Of a stretch of 64,000 nucleotides of DNA, positions 33,305 to 45,900 are shown piece after piece. The stretch comes from Apoda limacodes (taxonomy: Eukaryota > Arthropoda > Insecta > Lepidoptera > Limacodidae): assembly GCA_946406115.1 (NCBI GenBank), contig OX291543.1, forward strand, positions 25,198,815 to 25,262,814. Reading direction: 5' to 3'. The stretch's first letter is position 1; the number at the start of each line of letters is the position of its first letter. A model generated the notes under the pieces. The model was not told the origin of the DNA, did not search any database, and worked only from the letters and a program-made list of their open reading frames with translations. The position numbers and the translations under genes are program-made.

Positions 33305-33505
33305 AGCACCGGGATAGGTAACCGCATTGAGATACATTTTTCTGAGCTGCTTCGTGCTTCGAAAAGCACGTTTAAACGTCAGCACTGGCTGTTGTTACCT
33401 ATATGACAGTTCCGTGGCCACTAGCATAAAAACGTCAGCCAACCCGCACTCTGGTAGCGTGGTGGACTATGTCCTAAATAAAAGGAGAGGCCCGTACCCC
33501 TTAGG
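33305..33505 (+). repeat. SINE-like dispersed repeat
   Basis: Contains 'ggaagctcgtgtcagcaccg', 'cagcactggctgttgttacc', 'cgtcagccaacccgcactct' and 'gtggtggactatgtcc'. The 3' half is the reverse complement of 2634-2765. This is a well-known style of lepidopteran interspersed repeat. The 65-codon frame over it is not a gene. Confidence 0.6.
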
Positions 33506-33639
33506 CCATATAATGAATGACTAAGGATGTTCAGGACAAATGATTTGTTAACAAAAAAATCCAAAAATTTCGTACCTAATGCAATTCCGCAGCTCCTAAT
33601 TATAACATTAAATTTTTTTTCAACATAAATCGCCTCTTT

Positions 33640-35316
33640 TATAGTGTCCCAACAAACAATTAAGCGTTTGTTGCAGACAATTTTGAAGCTTAGAGTACTA
33701 CTACTGATTTATAATGGTTTCGGTTGTCACTAAAAGTTCACTTATCAAATAAGTCTAAGTCTGTAGGTTGTATTACAACTGTAAAAAAGAAGTTAAATAT
33801 ACTCTCCAGTTATTTAAATTCAAATAGTTTATTTCTCAAAAATAGGATACAATATCAGCTTTTTGAAGTCAGTATAATATGCAAGAAATTTATAAACTAC
33901 TACTATTATATATTACATATAACTACTACTACTATTAGTGTAGTAGCAGCGGTCGCTTATATACTTATGACGTTAAAGCTTGCTTCGGCCTGCAGCATCA
34001 CAAGCTGTTTGAAGATCTTCATTAACTCGCTATAATTCTGAATACTATAAATCAGCTATATTACAGTTGCTTATATACATAAGGTTGTTGTTCAACTTCA
34101 TTAACATCATTGGTTCTGCAACGGTGTTAGTTAAGAGTATAGTAACACCAAACACTACATGCGTTGTATAACTCTTACATACAGCTTACGCCTGTAATAC
34201 GAAAGACAATAATAGGTTAAATAGTTATAGCAGTTTTGTACGATCCTGATATAGGGTGATGGTAAGATAAACAAATGGTAATTCTTTAATTACACAATTT
34301 AATGTTTCTAACGCTTAAAGTTTTTGTCTATAATATAACCTTACACTATGAAAACATTTATGGAACTGAGCTAAAATTTGGGATTTCACTACTTCGTAAA
34401 GAACCCTAACATTAAGGTATATAGGTAAAGCTAAAGCCGGTATTTTACTCTCCGCTGCAGGTAGATGTCTTCACTAAGTGCGTAGTTTCTCTCTTATATT
34501 AACCAAAGATCGCATGATACTCATTGAATACCGGCGTTATAATTATTCGAGTGTCGTAATAGATTTAAGAAAAGTCTGCACCTTTAAGACAAATATCGCC
34601 ATTGTCAATCACTTTCTGTCAAAAAAAATATATTTATTTATACAAAATCACTTTTAATTAACGTGGTACGTAAATATTACGAATTATTTTACACTACCTC
34701 TAAAACACTAACACTAAAACTGACCAACATTTGAAATTGAATGTCTAAAAACTATTTTAGGTTATTAGTACTTTTAGTTGATTTGCTTTTTTTTCCTTAA
34801 AGTCATGTTTTTTCTAAGGCGCGTCAAAATAAAGACGAGAAACATGATACACAATCACATTAAACTTGCAAGCGCACTAATAATTAATATTACACTTCAA
34901 GAACACTGTTAATATACCAATACTTACATTTCGTAATGAAAATATTGCAATGTCCGTAGGTAAATAGTAGCACTTATTTCATATTTATAAATTAATGTAA
35001 TTTTATGATTTTTACTATCCACTTTTGACAAAAACGCTACAAATGAGTATTAAGGTAATTAGGTATGGTAGAATACAGTTCCAATGCAATCCAATAAAAT
35101 CCAATCCAAGTTCTATTTGACACCGTTATAGATATTTTTAATAACTAAAAGTTTTCACAAAGTCCATTATAAAGGTGCAATAAAGGTTCGAGCGGAAAAC
35201 GGACGATCTTAGTGTTATAAGATATATATATATGCTCTTACACACTTCTACTAAAGGTTATATAGAACCACTATAAAGGGTCTATACAGGCTTTACCTGC
35301 TAAATTTTTCAAAGCT
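33640..35316 (+). repeat. MULE left inverted arm
   Basis: Pairs with 36631-38130. The outer tip ('tgtcccaacaaacaattaagcg') corresponds to 'taaattgttttttgggca' at the right edge. The 103-codon frame at 33724-34035 lies inside the arm and shows no motif. Confidence 0.8.
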
Positions 35317-35639
35317 AAAGTGGCAAAGAGTGCCTTAAGGCTACCAAACACTATTCTTTATTCACACAGGTGCACTAAGTCCATTTTTTATTCACCTGTG
35401 TTCGATTTACCTAAAAAAATTGTGTTAAACGTGGTAGAATAATGAGTCCTGTTTAGTGCCCTGGGGGAATGGGCAAGGGGATCCTAGTGAAATGAGAGAA
35501 AATAAACTTCCTAATATTTTTAAATTATCTTTATTAACACTGATAATAAACGGCTTTCTTTAACGCAACATTTGTACAAATGTCCTTCTGTAATATGTTT
35601 ATCCAATTAACTTAACTGAGCCTCTTAAATGTTTTCATC

Positions 35640-36375
35640 CTTAATCTGACTAGGCTGCCTACATTTTCTAGGGTTGCTTATCATATTTGCATCTCTTTTG
35701 AATGCATTTAGTACTTGAAGTAAATTTTGATTGTTTCGTCTAAAGCGGTTATTTAACGAAAGGTGCCACCCCTCAATACAATTATTTGTTCAGTATCGTT
35801 CACCAATGACACACCACTTCTTCACAAAGTCGGATTTCATCCAGTAGGTCTGAAAATAATTGAGACAGGATTGTACTTCCTTACGATTTGTGTATTGTTG
35901 TACAATATAGTTCTATCCTTCAATAATTTGTTGTTCTGGTAGTAATGCCAAGTTAGAGCACAAGTAAATACATCGGCGATTATTTTTAGATTTATCTATA
36001 TTCAAGGCTTTACCTTTTCGTCTTAAGCTTTCACGAAAGTGATAATAACAGTCCTTCACGATACAATTGGGAAACAATGATGAAATAGTTTTCATTATAC
36101 TATATTTTTATATACTATATATTATACTATATAAATTGCATGGGTTTCCAATCTTCAGACATTTGCAACTTTATCATTTTAAACATAATATTGTAGTAGT
36201 TGTAATGTTTATGAGACATATCAATGCATAGAAAAAAAAGGTGCAATATCGGTATTCTGAATGTCAACTGCCACAATCCCCGTGTATTAAATAAATCTGG
36301 CAGAAAATAAGTGCACTCAATTCTCCTGGGTGAATAAAGAATACTATTTGGTAGATTTAATTCACCTGGGTACAT
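35640..36375 (-). pseudogene. MULE transposase, decayed
   Basis: Three blocks in the order expected for a MULE-domain transposase, read right to left. 36225-36127: 'FLCIDMSHKHYNYYNIMFKM' and 'WKPMQFI', the region leading to the second catalytic Asp. 36095-35913: 'FPNCIVKDCYYHFRESLRRK', the C-x-x-H-F block. 35850-35640: 'TNNCIEGWHLSLNNRF', the TNN-x-x-E-G-W-H block that includes the third acidic residue. An AT-rich insertion or decay separates blocks one and two, and a TGA lies directly before TNN. The Asp expected after the first block is lost. It cannot make a working transposase as read. Homology is by recalled motif pattern. Confidence 0.7.
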
Positions 36376-36630
36376 AAGGTATACTATTTGGTTGACTCAA
36401 AGCACCTAGGTGAATTAAGCAGGTAAATAAAGTCTACGAAAGGAATGTTACTGGGGTGTGCAAAGAAACGGTGTTCGCGCGATACTGTGACCACCCAAGT
36501 AACATTTTAGCTTTAAGAAAAGCTGTAGTGGACCCTTTTTTCGGTTCTGCTTAAATATTAAAGAATTAGCGTATAATTTATAAGAGAGTAATAGAGTGTA
36601 ATAACAACTTTATATCTTCGATTTTGGCGC

Positions 36631-38130
36631 AAAATTTAGCAGGTAAAAACTATATAGAACCTTTATAGTGGTTCTATATAACCTTTAGTAAAAGTGTATA
36701 ACAGGTGTTATAAGATCGTCAGTTTTCCGCTCGAACCTTTATTGCACCTTTATAATGGACTTTATTGAAACTTTTAGTTATATAAAATATCTATAACGGT
36801 GTCAAATAGAACTTGGATCTGTATTTTGATACCTTATTACTCATTTGTAGCGTTTTCGGGGTCAAAAGTAGGTAGTAAAAACTTCTAAAGTCATAAAATT
36901 ACATCAATTTATAAATATGAAATAAGTGCTACTGTTTATCTACGGACATTGCAAAATTTTCATCACGAAATGTAAGTATTGTTGATTAACAGTGTTCTTG
37001 AAGTGTTATATTAATTATTAGTGCGCTTGCAAGTTTAATGTGATTGTGTATCATGTTTATCGTCTCAATTTTGACGCGCCTTAGAAAAAATATGATTTTA
37101 AGGAAAAAAAAGTAAAACAACTAAAAGTACTAATAACCTAAAATAGTTTTTAGACATTCAATTTCAAATGTTGGTCAGTTTTAGTGTTTGTATACATAAA
37201 ATATGTAAAATAATTCGTAAAATTTACGTACCACGTTAATTAAAAGTGATTTTGTATAAATAAATATTTAGTTTTTTTTTTGACAGAAAGTGATTGACAA
37301 TGGCGATATTTGTCTTAAAGGTGCAGACTTTTCTTAAATCTATTACGACACTCGAATAATTATAACGCCGGTAGTCAATGAGTATCATGCGATCTTTGGT
37401 TGATATAAGAGAGAAACTACGCACTTAGTGAAGACATCTACCTGCAGCGGAGAGTAAAATACCGGCTTTAGCTTTACCTATATACCTTAATATTAGGGTT
37501 CTTTACGAAGTAGTGAAATCCCAAATTTTAGCTCAGTTCGATAAATGTTTTCATAATGTAAGGTTATATTATAGACAAAAACTTTAAGCGTTAGAAACAT
37601 TAAATGATGTAATTAAAGAATTACCATTTGTTTATCTTACACCATAACCCTTATATCAGGATCGTACAAAACGGCTATAACTATTTAACCTATTATTGTC
37701 TTTCGTATTACAGGCGTAAGCTGTATGTAAGAGTTATACAACGCATGTAGTGTTTGGTACTACACTCTTAATTAACTCCGTTGCAGAACCAATGACGTTA
37801 ATGAAGTTGAACAACAGCTTTATGATAAATAAGCAACTCTGATATAGCAGATTTATAGCAATAAGAATTATAGGGAGTTAATGAAGATCTTCAAACAGCT
37901 TTTGACGCTGCTAACGTCATAAGTATATAAGCGTCCGCTGCTACGACACTAACTGGAAAGAATATTTAACTTCGTTTTTACAGTTCAAATACAACCTATA
38001 GAGCTAAACTTATGTCATAAGTGAACTGTATCACTTTAAGTGACAACCGAATCCATTATAAATCAATAGTAGTACTCTGAGCTTCAAAATTACCTGTAAC
38101 CAACGCTAAATTGTTTTTTGGGCATACTAT
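36631..38130 (-). repeat. MULE right inverted arm
   Basis: Reverse complement of the left arm with scattered substitutions and small indels. The 62-codon frame at 37236-37424 is arm sequence. The arm ends near 'ttgggcatactattagg'. Confidence 0.8.
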
Positions 38131-38355
38131 TAGGACACCCGAGGCTTGGCATCGCGCGATAGTAAGACCAGGCCCAAAATCATAACACAGCAGGAGGTCT
38201 AGCATCGCTTTTTCAAGATGTTCATATGTCGAGTGGGACAGTCGGTATACCAGCAGTGGTGCTTTAACAGTGTGCTTCTAAGTTGTATCCTGTACTTACG
38301 TGTCTAGGCTATTTCCGTCTTTACAGAAGACTGCGAATGTCATGAAATGATAGAT
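38131..38355. other. short non-coding spacer
   Basis: Between the MULE edge and a LINE relic. It may be the worn upstream part of that LINE; nothing is certain. Confidence 0.35.
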
Positions 38356-39235
38356 CTGATCCATAGGGTTAAATGTCAATTGCTATTACCTCTTCGCTCT
38401 CCAAGGTGATTGAGCTTAATCAACACACAGCTTTTAAGAAACCTAGAAAAATACGATCTGGTCCGCAACCGTCAATATGGCTTTCACCACGATCGCTCGA
38501 ACAGTAACCTTCTAGTGTATCCCTCACACACTGATGGGCACTAGCCATTGATAGTTAGGGAGAGGCATTGGCATGTAGTCTAGATATGACGACAGCGTTC
38601 GATAGGATCTTTGGCACTGGGACCATCTTACGGACTGCCCTAGAGTTTGTGGGTTATTATTACTCAACAGAGCGAAGCAGTACTTTACCTCGGGGCAAAA
38701 GTTACTGCTTTACGAATCGTCCGAACCTATATGGAGTTCTGTTGCCATATCTGGGCAGGTGCACCCGGATACCAGTTTAGCGCTTTTGGCTCGGTCGAAT
38801 GACGGGCTGAGAGAATCATCGACGGTCTCAAACTCACAAGCCGTAGCCGCTCTAGTCTGAAACAAGAGTTTGCCTCCCTGTGTGTGTTCTACCGCTTGTA
38901 TAATATAGGCTGTGTTCTGAGGAATTGATCCAAATGGCACCACGGCTAGTCTCTATTATCGCACCGCTTGCCATCGGCAGGGAATTTACCCTCACATCTT
39001 AGAAGCTAAATAGTCACGTGCAGTGCGATTTCGGAGGAACTTCCTCGCGTGAATGCTTAGGTTGTAGAAAAAGCTCAAGGATGCCATGGTTTTATCTTAG
39101 GATGTGGGTATCTTCAAAAATTAAATTATTAGACTTTTAAAGGGTCGGCAACGCGCAAGTGATGGCATCTATAGGCTACGGTGACCATTTACCATCAGGA
39201 GGACCGTTAGTTTGTTGGTAGTGCCACCTTAGTTT
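38356..39235 (+). pseudogene. CR1/Jockey-type LINE ORF2 relic with 3' tail
   Basis: Broken reverse-transcriptase pieces in correct order: 'LEKYDLVRNRQYGFHHDRS' (~38445), 'ACSLDMTTAFDRIF' (38570, the A-motif of RT), then after an internal loss 'CCHIWAGAPGYQFSAFGSVE'-like sequence (~38735), 'RIIDGLKLTSRSRSSLKQEF' and 'ASLCVFYRLYN' (~38875). 'CSAISEELPRVNA'-like decay follows, then the 3' UTR 'gggtcggcaacgcgcaagtg' (39137) and 'ggctacggtgaccatttacc'. Multiple frameshifts and stops; inactive. Same family as the minus-strand copies at 48005-50300. Confidence 0.7.
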
Positions 39236-39240
39236 TTTAT

Positions 39241-39410
39241 AAAAAGTCATCGATATAACTCAAACATTTAGGAAGCTGAAGTGGCAATGGGCAGGCCACA
39301 GCGCCATAGTACGAAAAGTTCTCGAGTGGCGAACACGGATGGGGGAACTCATACTAGGGGGACAGATGATCCAGTTGGAGCCGCAGGTAGCGAGCGGAAG
39401 CAGGTCACTG
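39241..39410 (+). pseudogene. RTE-type LINE ORF2 C-terminal fragment
   Basis: The frame reads 'KLKWQWAGHSAIVRKVLEWR', then 'TRMGELILGGQMIQLEPQVA', matching the usual 'KWRWAGH...VLEWRPR' end of RTE-clade LINE ORF2. It ends near 39410 without a recognisable tail and is inserted beside the previous LINE relic. Confidence 0.6.
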
Positions 39411-39772
39411 AATACCAGCTGTACATATATACCTTTCAAATATCTTGAAATATTAACATTGTAGTAAAAATAATTGATATTTAATACCTGAATATTTAAA
39501 TAAAAGTAAAACTTGACGACTAGAAATAACAAACGAAACATTGATTAGACCATTTTTGGCATTTGACTCTTTATTCCTTTTTTGAATACGGTTTAAAAGC
39601 CGAATAACGTTTTTATACGATACAAATAAAAATAAAATGTAACTATTTCTAAAAAATGTAACTTGTAACTTGTGGCTCTGGCAACACTGATAGCCAACTG
39701 TCATTAATTAATTGGCCAATCTGTCGGACATTATACTATTATCTGTGGTCAACTGGTTTTAAATTTTTTTCT
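39411..39772. other. glutaredoxin upstream region
   Basis: Probable 5' flank and 5' UTR of the glutaredoxin gene. 'Ggccaatc' at about 39713 could be a CCAAT-type element. No convincing TATA box was found and the transcription start is not visible. Confidence 0.35.
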
Positions 39773-39928
39773 ATGGGTGCATTGGCAAGTAAATTGGTTG
39801 TTAGCAGCACAACTGTAAAAATGGCGAGAGCTCCGGAAATCCAAATGTTCATTAAAGAAGCAATTGCTAACGATAAAGTTGTGGTATTTTCAAAATCTTA
39901 CTGCCCTTATTGTAAGCTCGCTAAAGAT
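39773..39928 (+). CDS. glutaredoxin exon 1
   Basis: 52 codons, ending 'YCPYCKLAKD' directly before a consensus donor (GAT|gtaagt). It encodes the N-terminal extension, the first helix, the first strand and the CPYC active site. Confidence 0.92.
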
Positions 39929-42900
39929 GTAAGTGTAAATGTTTATAATCAGTATTATTATTGTTTTTAATACTTCATAGTTTTAAATCAAATGCATGTC
40001 ATTCTGAGTCATCAAATTGGAGGATTTTCTATATGCACTTATTTCATATTTTCATAAAACCATTGCCGCATCATTCTAATCATAGCTAAACTAAAACTTA
40101 GATAGGACTAAACTACCTACTTGAGTTATAGACAGGTATCTTATCTCTTATTCCACATTTATCTTTTTATTACCTATTAGGAACTCTGCTGATTAATTTC
40201 ATTGGTCATTTATTTTAATAAAAAAGAACGTAGAGTCTACTATTATCCTGCAAATTGAATCGAGTCACAAACAACTCAATTTAGTCCTAGTATATGTAGG
40301 CGAAACGCAGAAAATTATTCAAATGATTATCAGTTATAATCATTTAGTTATTCTCTAGTAGCATCTGGTTTCCTCATAATGCTTTCCTTCACTGTTAAAA
40401 GCCAGTGTTGTTAATAATCAATGTAGTTTAGAAATGAAGATAAAGGCTCATAGATACATTTGGGGTCAAATGCCACCCCTCTGATATGCATTAAGAAACC
40501 CAATTTGGGTAGCACTGATAGTAGGGTGGCTAATTCATTTTTCAACATACAGAAAGAGACTGAACAAAACTCTACCCAGGTGGAATAAGTTTTGGAATGA
40601 CGCCCAGGACACAAGGTGAAATTGAAACCCCTAGGTCACTACCCACTTTTTGTGTTAAACAAAATAAAGTAAAATTAGGTATTTCAGTAAAATTGTGCTT
40701 TGACTGATGATGCAGATTTTTTAAAACCAATTTTGTTAAAATTTGTTTGATTAACTTAGTTAAAAAAAAAATGAGGAGACTATCCATTTGTTGGCATTTC
40801 TTTTTAATCTCTATTGGCTTATAGGAAAACATTCACCACTCACACTTGAAAACAAAATGCTGGTTAACAAGTGTATTATAAAACCAATATGGTCGTACAG
40901 CATCAAGTTGTGGGGCTATGCAAGCAACTCTAACATGGAAATCCTACAGCGGTTTCAAAATATTGCTATTCAAACAATATCCAATGCACCATGGTTCACT
41001 CGAAACTCAGAAATACACGAACACCTGGAGATCCCAATGGTCAAAGAGAAAGCCAAAAAGTTTGTTGTTTGTAAACCAACTTTTTCAGTTTTTTCATATA
41101 TGAAAAGAACTACCTCCAGAATGGTCCCATTCAAATTTGGTAAGCAGCAGACTAGGAAAGCCAGAGTTAGACTAAAAAATGTTTTTAATTCCATCATTTA
41201 TAGCATTTATCTAAGGTACACATAATAAATAATTCATTTATTTTAGTCCTTTCAGATTATATTATGATGATAGAACTGTGGGTTCTCAGAGAAAACACAT
41301 TTTTAACTGTTAATTTAAAATTTCTTGATGAATTTAAAATATTGAGACAGATGCGGAAAATATGGCCTTTGGTTTGCAATATAGCCTATGTTTTAATAAA
41401 TTACACAATTACTTAATAAAACTTTATTTGATCCAGTCATAACTCTTGCAATTATATTTAGTTATTTAAGTGAAAGTTCCCAATGCAGGAAAATATTACA
41501 TTCAAATTTGTTTCGGCAAAGAAATAAATAATCTTCTAAAAGAGGTAAAAACAACATGATGCTCCTAGGCTGAATTAGCTGCAGTGTATGAAGTTGCTTT
41601 ATTACTTAAAAACAATTATAATATTGAAAATTAATTTCTCGTTTCTTAGACTTAAGAAAATTTTATAATTGTTTCCCATTTTATAATTGCACCTTTCTCA
41701 TTTTAAAGTTCAGGAGGTAGGCCTTATTAGCTGACAGGCCTTATTACCCGCAAGTACCTTATGTAATTGAATCTCTCCTATGTAACTTAGTTTTTTTACA
41801 TGATTTCTAATTATTATTTAAATAAAAACTATGGCTAGTCGGCAAATTTCTATTGCATATTAGGTTTCTCAACTATTATTTAAAATAAAATTTCATATTT
41901 ATAATAACGTACCTACTTACTAAAGAAGTGGCTGTGTGGCTTACTCCTTGACCTTTCTTCAAGAATAAATTAAATATCGTCCTCATCAAGTTTATACAGT
42001 AAATACTTTCTAATTTTCTTTTTTTAATGCCAGTTTGGCATAAATTTTTTTTTTTTACACTTTTTTATGAAAGCCTAGTCTTTTTCGCTAACTTTTACTT
42101 CTCATTTGCGTATAAAGGGAGGCTACTTTTTCCTTTAAAACTTTAAATTTTTATTTGTTAAACTAATAACTATTCAACCAATTAGTTAGATTTGAACAAT
42201 GCTAACTTCAGGGAGATGAAACAAACATAGCTTTAAAAAGTAACAGTATTGAAGACGAGATTTCCATTGTCCAGGTAAAGAAAGGATCCCCAAGTACACA
42301 TAAAATACTAGTGCCTCGAGACAGTCAAACAGCTTGGTTTTAAAAGTCATGTGTGATTTTGTAGGAAAGTTAATTTTGTTTTCTTCCAAATGGAAATGCC
42401 ATACATTAAGAGACGTTAATGTTCCGTAACGATTTTACCTACTGCTAAGATTAGCTGAGAAAACTTAGAGTTCGACGAATAAAAGCTAATTAAATAAAAA
42501 ATTTGATGGCATGTTGTTTTGAAGTGATTGGACCTGGTTGGATGGAATTAAGAATTCATTTTCTTTTTCAAGATGGATTTGTGAATTCTCCTATAACAGC
42601 CTCTTTCTTAACTGATAGGTGACGAAAGCTGTTTAAATATCCTTGATTATAATGCTTCTTCTTTTTAATTTAGGTAAAATAAAATAACTTTGGCTTAATT
42701 AGGAGGTAGTGGTCATCTTCCCCCACGGTGCCAAAGGGCAAACAGATTCTCAAACATATTTATTAGTTATATTAACTAAACTAAGTTAAAATCTTTTGTA
42801 GAAATATAAATCTGAATAAAGGCTATTATTATTATTATTATTATTATTATAAAAATAACCTAATTTTTTTGTTAACACAATCCGACATTGCATGTAGCTG

Positions 42901-45900
42901 TCACTCGAATAAAGGGTTATCTGGCCATTGAAGGGACAGACAACATTATTGGTCTAGTAGTTGATTTATTCGTCAAACAAGGCCTACCTGATTATCAAAA
43001 ATTCGTTTTTTTACTGTCATTTGAATAAAAGCTTTCTGCATGTTTATCTGAGGATTGCTAAATCATTAGTTGGATAAATTCAAGTTAAAGTTTGCTAACT
43101 GGTCTTGCAATAATTTTTAATGTCTACTCTGTGTAATGTAAATCTGTGTGGCACATAAACAATGACGAAGTTATTTAGCTATATTTTTTTTTAAAGAAAA
43201 TGCAATATTTTTTATGAAATGCATATCAGTAAGAAAAAAATACCAGTAAAATTATAACTATTAGGTTTTGAATATGCTGTCTTCAAATGATGGCTTCCAG
43301 CGTCAATGCGATTTTAAACCCTTTTTAAAGCATTTTTTTTATCAGGATTCTCGAAATTTCAAAAGTCTAGTGGTGGTTATGTTCTGTTTTACATACTAAT
43401 AAAGTGGCCCCATAGGTGTTTTAAGTAGCTTATAATGATAACTTAATTTTATATCTCCAACCAGAGATTGGAATATAGCACAAATTCAATTGGATATTGA
43501 ATACCAAGCCGGCCGCATTGACGTTAATCCGACTGGATTCAGCCTAATTTGGATAGATTTGTACTTTGTTAATAGTCCATCTTATAAACATTTATTTTCT
43601 TATTATGACTATGAAAAGTTATTAAATAAAATATAATTCTAAATTGATGAATAAAATGTTTATTGTAGCAGAAAATTAACTTTACATATAATACTTTATT
43701 AATTTTTATTCAATTTAAGTTTGTATGTAACCAACTTAACCATCAATTAAATGTAATGACATATTTTTTTTTATTATTTATTTACTAGCCTTTAAGCAGA
43801 GATTAGATTAATACAAAAATTGTGATAATTTTTTTTCCTCACTCTGCGCATCCTGAGACACATAGGCCTCCTCCAGCATTTTCCAATATGTTCTGTCGTG
43901 TGCTAGTCTGGTCCAGAGGGGACCAACAGCTGCCTAGATGTCGTCGACCCATCTCTTCCTGGGACGTCCTCTTTTCCTTGGGTTTCCTCCTCTCGGTTGC
44001 CAATCCACCAACATTATATTCTGTCCAGGTCCACTTCAGTTTTCTCACTTTATATGTTGTATCCTCAAATTTGGTGATTCTTTGATATTTTTGGCTTTCT
44101 TTTGGCTATAAGTACTAAATCGTCAGTGAACCTTAAATGGTTTAATCTTGCTTCATTAACCTTTGCCACATTTGTGTCCCAGGCTAATTGTTTGAATATC
44201 TACTCCAGCACGGCCGAGAAGATTTTTGTTGATAATGATTGAAAACCCTGCCTGACTGATTTTCTTATTGGGAACACTTCGACTTCTTTCTCAAGTTTTT
44301 TAGTATACGTTTTTAATAATCTTTAGACATTTGCCTTCAACTCCATGGTTCTTAAGGCACTGCCATATGTATTCGTGCTTTAGGGTGTCAAAGGCTTTAT
44401 TGTAGTCAAGAAATGCCGGATATAGTGGTCTTTGGAACTCTTGGAATTCCTTGATCCATTGTTTAAGTATTAACATATGGTGTGTTGTGGAGAATCCAGT
44501 TTGAAATCCTGCTTGTTCCTTTGGTTAGTTTTCATCTAACTGCCTTGTTGTAACATAATTTGTAACTATTAAATTGAAGAATGGACAGCAAATTTATCAG
44601 TCTCAATAGTTTCTACAGTAAAAACGTGTACTTATTTACCAAAAATTAAGCTGTCTTTAATATATTTGATTAAAACTCATATATATTGTAATTAACTTCA
44701 CCTTCAAAAACTACACATGTTTGGTAGATGGTGTGGTATCTACTAATACTCTTCATCCACAGCCTATTATTCATAATTTTTAGTAGTGGATATATTCATC
44801 AGGAACGAATTTGTGTAAAATTGATCTTTTACAGGTTTTCCAAAAAGTTAAGCAACCAATCAAGGTCTACGAACTGGATGAGCGTGATGATGGAGCCGTG
44901 ATACAAGAAACATTAGCAGATATTACTGGCTTTAGAACAGTAAGTGTGTATGAAATATATTATGTGATATTATAAAATCAAAAGTGAGTTTGTATGTTTT
45001 TTCTTCTTTTATATGAATGGAGCATTCAATTGTGCTAAAATTTGGCACAAAGGTAGTTAAAGAGACAAAGAAAAAAAATTACTTTTATTCTGGAAAAATT
45101 AAGTTATAGCTAAGCTATAGCAGGAATAACTATACCCGAATTTCACATAGATGAACTATAGCTACAGTAAACTTTCTTACAACAACCAAGTCTTTGCTGT
45201 TAAGAATTCTCAGGCATTTTTTATTAATTCTAATTTTATCAATATGTTTTATAATGATTTTTTCAAGTTAGTGTAGTCCTAAGATGATTTAATAGATAGG
45301 TGAAGCTGGTCTCGAAAATTTGTTTACTCAACAGAGAAAAGTCTCGTTTCACCTCTGTTCATAAGTCGCGAGTCCACTGCTATAAAGAGTTCTGGAGCCA
45401 TCTCTAGGCAGATGCCCCTAGGTACCGGATTGGAACGTCTTAGAACCTAAATGATCACGCAAAGTGCGTTTTTTAAGGAGCTATATTTTCACGAACGCCT
45501 ATTTGTGGTTGTGGAATGGCTTCTTTGTCGAGGTTTTTCCTAGGAACGTATGCTGACGTAGAACAGTGTTTTTTATAACACAAAAAATGGTAGCGCCACG
45601 CGTGCGTCTGTATATATGACGAGGTATGGAGCCATACAGTTCAAAGCGCCCGCCTGCGTCTTGGTTTTAATACAGCGCTCCTCCGCCGCTCTGGTGACCG
45701 CATAGCACTAAAATGGCTCTTACTTTTTACACTTTCGTTATTTTTTATTATGTTTGTATGTATGTATGTCGGTTTTGATTCTCAACAGGGGGTAACCAGT
45801 GGCTCGAATATAAGAACATTGTAATATAATATGTAGGACACCCTCTTTTCACTATTCATAAACCACTTTTTAGACCTCTATAACAGGTAGTTTGCTATTG

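Larger units (their letters stand above)
33640..38130 (-). mobile_element. Mutator-like element (MULE) with ~1.5-1.7-kb inverted arms
   Basis: A 4.5-kb unit made of two long inverted arms (33640-35316 and 36631-38130) around a 1.3-kb centre that carries decayed MULE transposase on the minus strand. Arm matches can be followed throughout, for example 'aattttgaagct' near 33680 against 'agcttcaaaatt' near 38080, 'ggttgtattac' near 33766 against 'gtatttgaacc'-type sequence near 37990, and 'gttatatagaaccactataa' near 35257 against its complement near 36668. Arms differ at scattered sites, so the copy is not new. No clear 9-bp target duplication could be read at the edges. Confidence 0.75.

Noticed and set aside
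33640..38130. Simple local inverted duplication without a mobile element
   Set aside because: The ordered MULE transposase motifs between the arms make a transposon the better explanation, although no target duplication was read.
40788..41225. Independent host gene in glutaredoxin intron 1
   Set aside because: The peptide is the C-terminal region of a Jockey-type ORF2 that runs into a dispersed repeat, so it is a LINE relic.
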